NCBI GenBank assembly: GCA_031379885.1 | Contig: JANNFN010000159.1 | Span: 1-8,509, forward strand | Direction of reading: 5' to 3' | Source of the DNA: Methylotenera_A sp031379885 | GTDB lineage: Bacteria > Pseudomonadota > Gammaproteobacteria > Burkholderiales > Methylophilaceae | DNA: 8,509 nucleotides | Shown: piece by piece, positions 4,123 through 8,509 of the stretch | Position numbering within the stretch: the first letter of the stretch is position 1 | Layout: each line of letters begins with the position of its first letter | Notes under the pieces: model-generated | The model's database searches: none | The model's input: the letters and a program-made list of their open reading frames with translations, nothing else | What the model was told of the DNA's origin: nothing | Program-made: the position numbers and the translations under genes

Positions 4123-6252
4123 CTACCCCAATGCCACTTCCACCAAACTATCACACACCACATTCGAGTTACCCATATCACCAAACTCTGCAGGGCTAAC
4201 GCTATTGACTGTGCCTTTATTGAGCTGGCGCCAATAGCCCAACGTGGTGACGACCACGCCAGGGTTGACATCTTTGGTGAGCCTAGCAACCGCTTCAAAC
4301 GCGCCGCGGTCGTTAAATACTTTCACTTTATCGCCTTCTTTAACCTTACGCGCGGTGGCATCTACAGCGTTCATCAATACAAATTGTTCGCCTTGGTTTT
4401 TAATTTTCTCGGCCACATTGGCATAACACGAGTTTAAAAAGCCATGACTTTTAGGTGTAAGAATATTAAGCGGATATTTAGCCGCCAGCGCTGGGTTGCT
4501 TTCTGGGCTTTCGCGCGAGGCTACATGGTCTGGCAGTGGGTCTAAATCTTCACCCGGCTGAAAACCATCGTACATCTGGCGGAAAGGCCCTGCCACAAAG
4601 TTTTTCGCGCCTTCTACCATAAACATGCATTTGCCAGTAGGCGTGGGGAAGTTGCCATTTTTATGCGGCGCGCGATTATCTTTGTTGTCCATCGCCAGTC
4701 GCGCAAAGCCGTGTTTGCGCATATAAGCCAAGTCGATGCCTTTGCAGGCAGGTGAATCCCAAGCCACGTAGTTTTCTAAGCACTCAGAATCGTTCCATTT
4801 AAAGTTATCTTCTTGAAAACCCATGAGTTTTGCCAAGCGACGGAAAATATCGTTATTGGGCAACGCTTCGCCTGGTGGCTCAATCGCTTTTGCATTATAA
4901 GTGAGGTACATATGTCCCCAAGATAGCACCATGTCTTCGTACTCCGCGCCCATGGCGGCTGGCAGCACGATATCGGCGTAGGATGCTGTATCGGATAAAA
5001 AGTGATCGGCCGCAACGGTGAATAAATCTTCACGCTCTAAGCCTTTAACCACTTTGTCGGTTTCGGGCGATTGTGTGACGGGGTTGGTGTTCCACACCAT
5101 CAGCGATTTAATCGGCGTTTTTAAATCGAGCTCGCCCGTGAGCGCGCGACCAAGTTGCAGAATATTCACCACCTGCGTGCCTTCTGGGATTAAATCTGGG
5201 CGACAAATCACATCAAATTTATAGGGGTGCTCCCACACGGGGAACTGCAAAATACCGCCGCCGACATGACGCCAAGCGCCAATGAGCGCAGGCAAACAAG
5301 TCACCGCGCGAATGGCTTGGCTGCCGCCATAACTGCGCTCTAAGGCAACACCCACACGAATCGCCGCGGGGGAAGTAGTCGCGTATTCACGTGCAAATTT
5401 GCGAATGTCGTCTGCTGGAATGCCCGTAATTTTCTCTGCCCACTCTGGCGTGCGGGTTTTGGCGCGGGCGGCCAGCTCTTTGTAGCCAATCGTGTAGTTA
5501 TCAATATAGTCTTGGTCTTGCAAGCCTTCTTCTATAATCACGTGCATCATTGCCATGGCCAGCGCGCCATCGGTACCCGGTTTTGGCGCAATATGCCAAT
5601 CGGCCTCTTTTGCAGTGCGCGATGCATAGGCATCAATCACCACTACTTTGGCGCCTTTTTTCTGTGCCTCTTTCACAATATGCCAATGGTGCAAATTGGT
5701 ACTGACTGAGTTACATGCCCAAATCACAATATATTTTGAATGCGCAAAACTTTCAGGGTCGACCCCAGCCGTTGGGCCAACGGTCAATAACCATGCGGTA
5801 CATGAGCCTTCGCCACAGTAAGTGCGCTCACACACCGTTGCGCCCATGCGATTAAAAAACGCATCACCACCATTTAAGCCATGCACCAAACCTTGGTTGC
5901 CCAAATAACTTACGGGCATAATGGCTTGCGGGCCATGCTCTGCAATAATCGATTTCCATTTGGTTTCTATGGTATCAAACGCTTCATCCCAAGTAATACG
6001 TTTGAATTGCTTGCTTCCTTTTGGGCCTGTGCGCTTCATCGGGTAAAGTAAGCGATCAGGGTGGTAATGCCGCTTTTCGTAATCGTGGAGTTTGACGCAC
6101 AAACCGCCGCGCGTCATGGGGTGTTCTTTATTGCCTGTGACAGAAATGAGTTTTTTATCTTTTACCGTGTACACCATAGAGCAGGTGTCTGGGCAATCGT
6201 GCGGGCAACCACCGTGAAAGGTTTGTACGTCAAGGTCTACAGGCTTATTCAT
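4123..6252 (-). CDS. Formate dehydrogenase-like molybdopterin oxidoreductase (4Fe-4S)
   Basis: This 709-residue enzyme belongs to the DMSO reductase/formate dehydrogenase superfamily, which carries a bis-molybdopterin cofactor and moves two electrons through an N-terminal iron-sulfur cluster. The cluster motif is C16-x3-C20-x3-C24-x27-C52 ('GGCPHDCPDTCSM' ... 'RGGLCVK'). C146 in 'ERTYCGEGSCTAW' is the likely molybdenum ligand; C141 and C151 flank it. The central molybdopterin domain shows 'IVIWACNSVSTNLHHWH', 'VVVIDAYASRTAKEADWHI' and 'KPGTDGALAMAM'. The C-terminal dinucleotide-binding domain runs from about 593 ('YPLNILTPKSHGF') to the end. There is no twin-arginine signal, so it should be cytoplasmic. 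Start: ATG at 6252-6250 with TGAGGAGA (complement of 6261-6268) 8 bases upstream. No electron-transfer subunit, FdhD or cofactor gene adjoins it. Formate is a guess; FDH4A-like enzymes of methylotrophs are one possible match, and another oxyanion or acid substrate is possible. Confidence 0.85.
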   Translation of the reverse strand: MNKPVDLDVQTFHGGCPHDCPDTCSMVYTVKDKKLISVTGNKEHPMTRGGLCVKLHDYEKRHYHPDRLLYPMKRTGPKGSKQFKRITWDEAFDTIETKWKSIIAEHGPQAIMPVSYLGNQGLVHGLNGGDAFFNRMGATVCERTYCGEGSCTAWLLTVGPTAGVDPESFAHSKYIVIWACNSVSTNLHHWHIVKEAQKKGAKVVVIDAYASRTAKEADWHIAPKPGTDGALAMAMMHVIIEEGLQDQDYIDNYTIGYKELAARAKTRTPEWAEKITGIPADDIRKFAREYATTSPAAIRVGVALERSYGGSQAIRAVTCLPALIGAWRHVGGGILQFPVWEHPYKFDVICRPDLIPEGTQVVNILQLGRALTGELDLKTPIKSLMVWNTNPVTQSPETDKVVKGLEREDLFTVAADHFLSDTASYADIVLPAAMGAEYEDMVLSWGHMYLTYNAKAIEPPGEALPNNDIFRRLAKLMGFQEDNFKWNDSECLENYVAWDSPACKGIDLAYMRKHGFARLAMDNKDNRAPHKNGNFPTPTGKCMFMVEGAKNFVAGPFRQMYDGFQPGEDLDPLPDHVASRESPESNPALAAKYPLNILTPKSHGFLNSCYANVAEKIKNQGEQFVLMNAVDATARKVKEGDKVKVFNDRGAFEAVARLTKDVNPGVVVTTLGYWRQLNKGTVNSVSPAEFGDMGNSNVVCDSLVEVALG

Positions 6253-6304
6253 TTTAAAAATCTCCTCAAATCGTTAAAATTACTTTTATTGTGCTTTAAA
6301 ATAA

Positions 6305-6326
6305 ACTATATACCCGACTGTATAGT
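6305..6326. promoter_or_regulatory. Imperfect inverted repeat in the divergent promoter region
   Basis: The 119-base gap between the divergent oxidoreductase and roxA genes holds ACTATA (6305-6310) and TATAGT (6321-6326), extendable to eight base pairs with one G-T pair. Placed midway in AT-rich DNA, it could be an operator or two overlapping -10 elements facing opposite ways. No matching -35 boxes are clear, so no promoter is assigned. Confidence 0.35.
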
Positions 6327-6371
6327 AATGCAATTTTTTTATAAATTTCAAAACGCGTTTAGAATGAGCGC

Positions 6372-7499
6372 ATGCAATTACTAAACAATTTAACGCCCAC
6401 CCAATTTTTAGCCGAATATTGGCAGAAAAAACCTTTGCTGATTCGCCAAGCGATTCCTAATTTTACTGGCTTACTTAGCCCAAACGAGCTTGCTGGCTTG
6501 GCTTGCGAAGATGATGTGCAAGCAAGAATTATTCTGCAAAAGAAAGGTAAATGGACTGTGCTAAATGGTCCATTTGACGAGGCAGATTTCACCAAGTTAC
6601 CGAAACGAGATTGGACTTTGCTTGTGCAAAGTGTCAACCAGCACTTGCCAGAAGCAACAGATTTATTGGCGCAATTTAACTTTATCCCGCATGCGCGGCT
6701 GGATGATTTAATGGTGAGCTATGCGCCAACTGGCGGCGGCGTGGGAGCGCATATAGATTCGTACGATGTCTTTTTGTTGCAAGGTAGCGGACGTAGAAAC
6801 TGGAAAATATCCTCGCAAAAAGATTTGAGTCTGATTGAAAACGCGCCGCTAAAAATTTTGCAAAACTTTAAAGCCGAGCAAGAATGGGTTTTAGAAGCAG
6901 GCGATATGCTCTACTTGCCGCCGCAAATTGCACATTGGGGCGTTGCTGAAACAGACGATTGCATGACGTATTCGATTGGTTTTCGTGCGCCTAAAACACA
7001 GGAATTACTGCATGAGTTTTTAAACTATTTGCAAGATAATATTAGTAAGCCAGGTTTATACACCGACCCAGATTTAAACTTGCAAAATCATGCTGCGGAA
7101 ATTAGCGATGAAATGATAGATAAAGTAAGCGCAATGCTGCAAAACATCACTTGGGTTAAACATAATGTCGCAGATTTTTTAGGACAATATCTCACAGAAC
7201 CTAAGCTGGATGTGGTGTTTGAGCCAGCTAAAAAAATAACGAAAGCGGAATTTACCAAACAAATCGCTAAAAAAGGGCTATATTTAAGTTTGAAATCGCA
7301 GATGCTTTTTACAAATAATCATTTGTATTTAAACGGTGATAAGCTTGCAGTGCCGATGGAAATAATTAACCATATTCGAAATTTAGCAGACACAAGACAT
7401 CTAAACACTCCTGCCCTGCAAGCCAATATCCATGCGGCTGTTGGCGATGTGCTTTATGAGAGCTTTTTAGCTGGATTTATATGTTTTAAACATAGGTAA
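6372..7499 (+). CDS. roxA: 50S ribosomal protein L16 arginine 3-hydroxylase (RoxA/YcfD-type)
   Basis: This JmjC/cupin-fold, Fe(II)- and 2-oxoglutarate-dependent oxygenase hydroxylates an arginine of ribosomal protein L16. At 375 residues it matches E. coli YcfD (373) along its length. Shared blocks include 'FLAEYWQKKPLLIRQA', 'SPNELAGLACEDDVQARI', 'GKWTVLNGPF', 'DWTLLVQSVN', 'RLDDLMVSYAPTGGGVGAH', 'YDVFLLQGSGRRNW', 'LEAGDMLYLPPQIAHWG' and 'YSIGFRAP'. The iron triad is H127, D129 and H188; R142 corresponds to the 2-oxoglutarate-binding arginine of YcfD. The C-terminal part (about 215-375) corresponds to the dimerisation and winged-helix regions and is less conserved. No strong Shine-Dalgarno precedes the ATG at 6372. 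It is the first gene of a tight three-gene cluster. A 28-base stretch near the 3' end (7412-7439) nearly repeats the hairpin at 3222. Confidence 0.93.
   Translation: MQLLNNLTPTQFLAEYWQKKPLLIRQAIPNFTGLLSPNELAGLACEDDVQARIILQKKGKWTVLNGPFDEADFTKLPKRDWTLLVQSVNQHLPEATDLLAQFNFIPHARLDDLMVSYAPTGGGVGAHIDSYDVFLLQGSGRRNWKISSQKDLSLIENAPLKILQNFKAEQEWVLEAGDMLYLPPQIAHWGVAETDDCMTYSIGFRAPKTQELLHEFLNYLQDNISKPGLYTDPDLNLQNHAAEISDEMIDKVSAMLQNITWVKHNVADFLGQYLTEPKLDVVFEPAKKITKAEFTKQIAKKGLYLSLKSQMLFTNNHLYLNGDKLAVPMEIINHIRNLADTRHLNTPALQANIHAAVGDVLYESFLAGFICFKHR
7412..7439 (+). repeat. Copy of the 3222 hairpin sequence inside roxA
   Basis: These 28 bases match 3222-3249 at 26 positions (blocks TGCCCTG, AAGCCAATA and CCATGCGGCT separated by single substitutions). 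They encode 'PALQANIHA' of RoxA. The downstream arm that makes the 3222 copy a hairpin is not conserved here, so only the left arm, loop and four bases of the right arm are shared. Confidence 0.7.
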
Positions 7500-7507
7500 G
7501 GGGCGCA

Positions 7508-7999
7508 ATGGCGGACGAATTAAAACCTGACACGATTATTTTGGGCGAGCGCAACTACGCAACTGCGCTTGATTTAGTCATTGAAAGTGCCACTAGCGAG
7601 CTACTGATTTTTGACCAGAGTTTTGAGCGGGGCGATTACGCAAGCCAAAATCGCTTTGAAACTTTTTATGCGTTTTTAAGTAGCAATCCGCTCAGTCAAC
7701 TGACAATTATTTTGCAAGACGTGCAACATTTTATTAACAGTTGCCCAAGGTTATTTGAATTGCTTAAGCTTTTTGGGCACAAAATGACGGTGTATGAAAC
7801 GAATGATGTCGCAAAAATCGCTAAAGACTGCTTTGTAATTGCCGACAAGCGCCATTATTGTCGGCGTTTTCATATTGATCAAGCGCGCTTTAAGTACGCG
7901 TTTGAGGACGAAAATGAATCGGCAAATTTATTGATGCGCTTTGGCGAGCTATTGGACGAAACCACAGAAACGGTTTCTGTGACTAAACTGGGTTTATAA
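7508..7999 (+). CDS. Small conserved protein, DUF7931-like
   Basis: This 163-residue soluble protein has no signal peptide or membrane segment. It opens with 'DTIILGERNYATALDLVIE', continues with a predicted strand 'SELLIFDQSF', a helix-strand unit around 'SQLTIILQDVQHFI', and ends with the distinctive block 'CFVIADKRHYCRRFHIDQAR' followed by 'FKYAFED'. This pattern resembles DUF7931 proteins, which have a phospholipase D-like look but lack a proper HKD pair, so catalysis should not be assumed. The assignment is from memory and moderate. The ATG at 7508 has AAGGGG at 7498-7503 and follows the roxA stop by 8 bases. It ends 6 bases before the next gene, so all three are probably one transcript. 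A role in or near ribosome modification is inferred from position only. Confidence 0.75.
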   Translation: MADELKPDTIILGERNYATALDLVIESATSELLIFDQSFERGDYASQNRFETFYAFLSSNPLSQLTIILQDVQHFINSCPRLFELLKLFGHKMTVYETNDVAKIAKDCFVIADKRHYCRRFHIDQARFKYAFEDENESANLLMRFGELLDETTETVSVTKLGL

Positions 8000-8005
8000 A
8001 ATGTG

Positions 8006-8509
8006 ATGAAAAAATTACTTTTCATTTTGTTATTGATTAGTTTTACTGCATTTGCAGAAACTGAATTCAAAATCATCACCTTGCAGCACCGTTTTGCGAG
8101 TGACTTATTGCCGATTATAGAGCCCATGATAGGCCCTGATGGCACGGCTAACGGTATTGATAACCAGCTAATTGTTCGCGCATCACCTGAGCGGATGCGC
8201 GAAATCGAAGCCACTGTAGCGAAATTAGACGCAGCTAGGGTTAATCGAAAAATTACGGTAAAAACCAGCAATAATGTACAAAGCCAGCGAGAGAGCGTAG
8301 AGGCGACTGGCGCAACAAAAGTGGGTAAAGTTACCGTTGCCAACGACCGCAGGGCAAAGCCAAATAGCAGCCGCATAGAGGTTGAAAATAATAGCAGCAA
8401 CACACAGCAAAATAGTAACCAATTTATAAGTGTGTTAGATGGCGAACGCGCGTTTATTCGCGTTGGGCAAATTGTGCCGTTTAGCCAAGAATGGGTAACC
8501 ATAACAAGA
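8006..8509 (+). CDS. Short secretin-domain periplasmic/outer-membrane protein, 5' part
   Basis: The frame is open from the ATG at 8006 to the window end (168 codons, incomplete). It starts with a clear Sec signal, 'MKKLLFILLLISFTAFA', probably cut before ETEF. Residues about 21-75 ('IITLQHRFASDLLPIIEPMI', then 'NQLIVRASPERMREIEATVA') match the secretin N-terminal (NolW-like) fold. After a polar, Asn/Ser-rich linker, 'FISVLDGERAFIRVGQIVPF' looks like the start of the secretin core domain. Full secretins carry several N domains; only one is present here, so this is probably one of the short secretin-like proteins rather than PilQ or GspD. Six bases separate it from the DUF7931-like gene. An in-frame GTG directly upstream (8003) is possible, and no strong Shine-Dalgarno is visible, so coupled translation is likely. 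Its cellular role is unknown. Confidence 0.78.
   Translation, partial: MKKLLFILLLISFTAFAETEFKIITLQHRFASDLLPIIEPMIGPDGTANGIDNQLIVRASPERMREIEATVAKLDAARVNRKITVKTSNNVQSQRESVEATGATKVGKVTVANDRRAKPNSSRIEVENNSSNTQQNSNQFISVLDGERAFIRVGQIVPFSQEWVTITR

Noticed and set aside
7879..8502. A 207-codon minus-strand frame at the right end.
   Set aside because: It is antisense to the DUF7931-like and secretin-like genes. The plus-strand frame has a signal peptide and domain motifs, while this one is low-complexity Ser/Leu-rich.

Overview
The window looks like chromosomal DNA from a betaproteobacterium. Family-level protein similarity and the moderate base composition suggest a methylotroph of the Methylophilaceae type (Methylotenera/Methylophilus relatives). 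This is inferred from remembered protein families, not from a search.

Layout, left to right. (1) At 1-164 is the 5' end of a minus-strand OFA-family (oxalate/formate antiporter-like) MFS transporter. (2) A divergent intergenic region carries a convincing Pho box (281-309), followed by phoB, phoR (forced GTG start) and a lipoprotein gene of unknown function whose ATG overlaps the phoR stop. (3) At 3188-3642 there is a gene-free stretch packed with secondary structure. It holds a 13-bp-stem terminator-like hairpin, a 9-bp hairpin, a nested multi-stem element of about 130 bases, a perfect 14-bp-stem hairpin and a perfect 32-bp palindrome. (4) At about 3632-4122 is what looks like a single integron-type gene cassette. 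It encodes a small four-helix membrane protein and is bracketed by inverted 10-mers that resemble integron core sites. Its stop codon lies inside an attC-like left core site. No integrase gene is present. (5) At 4123-6252 on the minus strand is a stand-alone formate dehydrogenase-like molybdopterin/4Fe-4S oxidoreductase. (6) Divergent from it, a plus-strand cluster contains roxA (ribosomal protein L16 arginine hydroxylase), a small conserved protein resembling DUF7931, and the 5' part of a periplasmic short secretin-domain protein that runs off the window.

How the genes fit together. PhoB/PhoR form the phosphate-limitation two-component system. The Pho box implies that PhoB regulates its own operon, and that the co-transcribed lipoprotein follows phosphate status. 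The OFA transporter and the FDH-like enzyme could both touch C1/C2 acid metabolism, but they are about 4 kb apart and nothing in the sequence ties them together. The roxA-DUF7931-secretin-like genes are separated by only 6-8 bases and probably form one transcript.

The most unusual parts are the apparent lone gene cassette beside a 32-bp palindrome, the chain of hairpins in front of it, and a 28-base segment of the phoR-side hairpin that recurs with 26/28 identity inside the roxA coding sequence.
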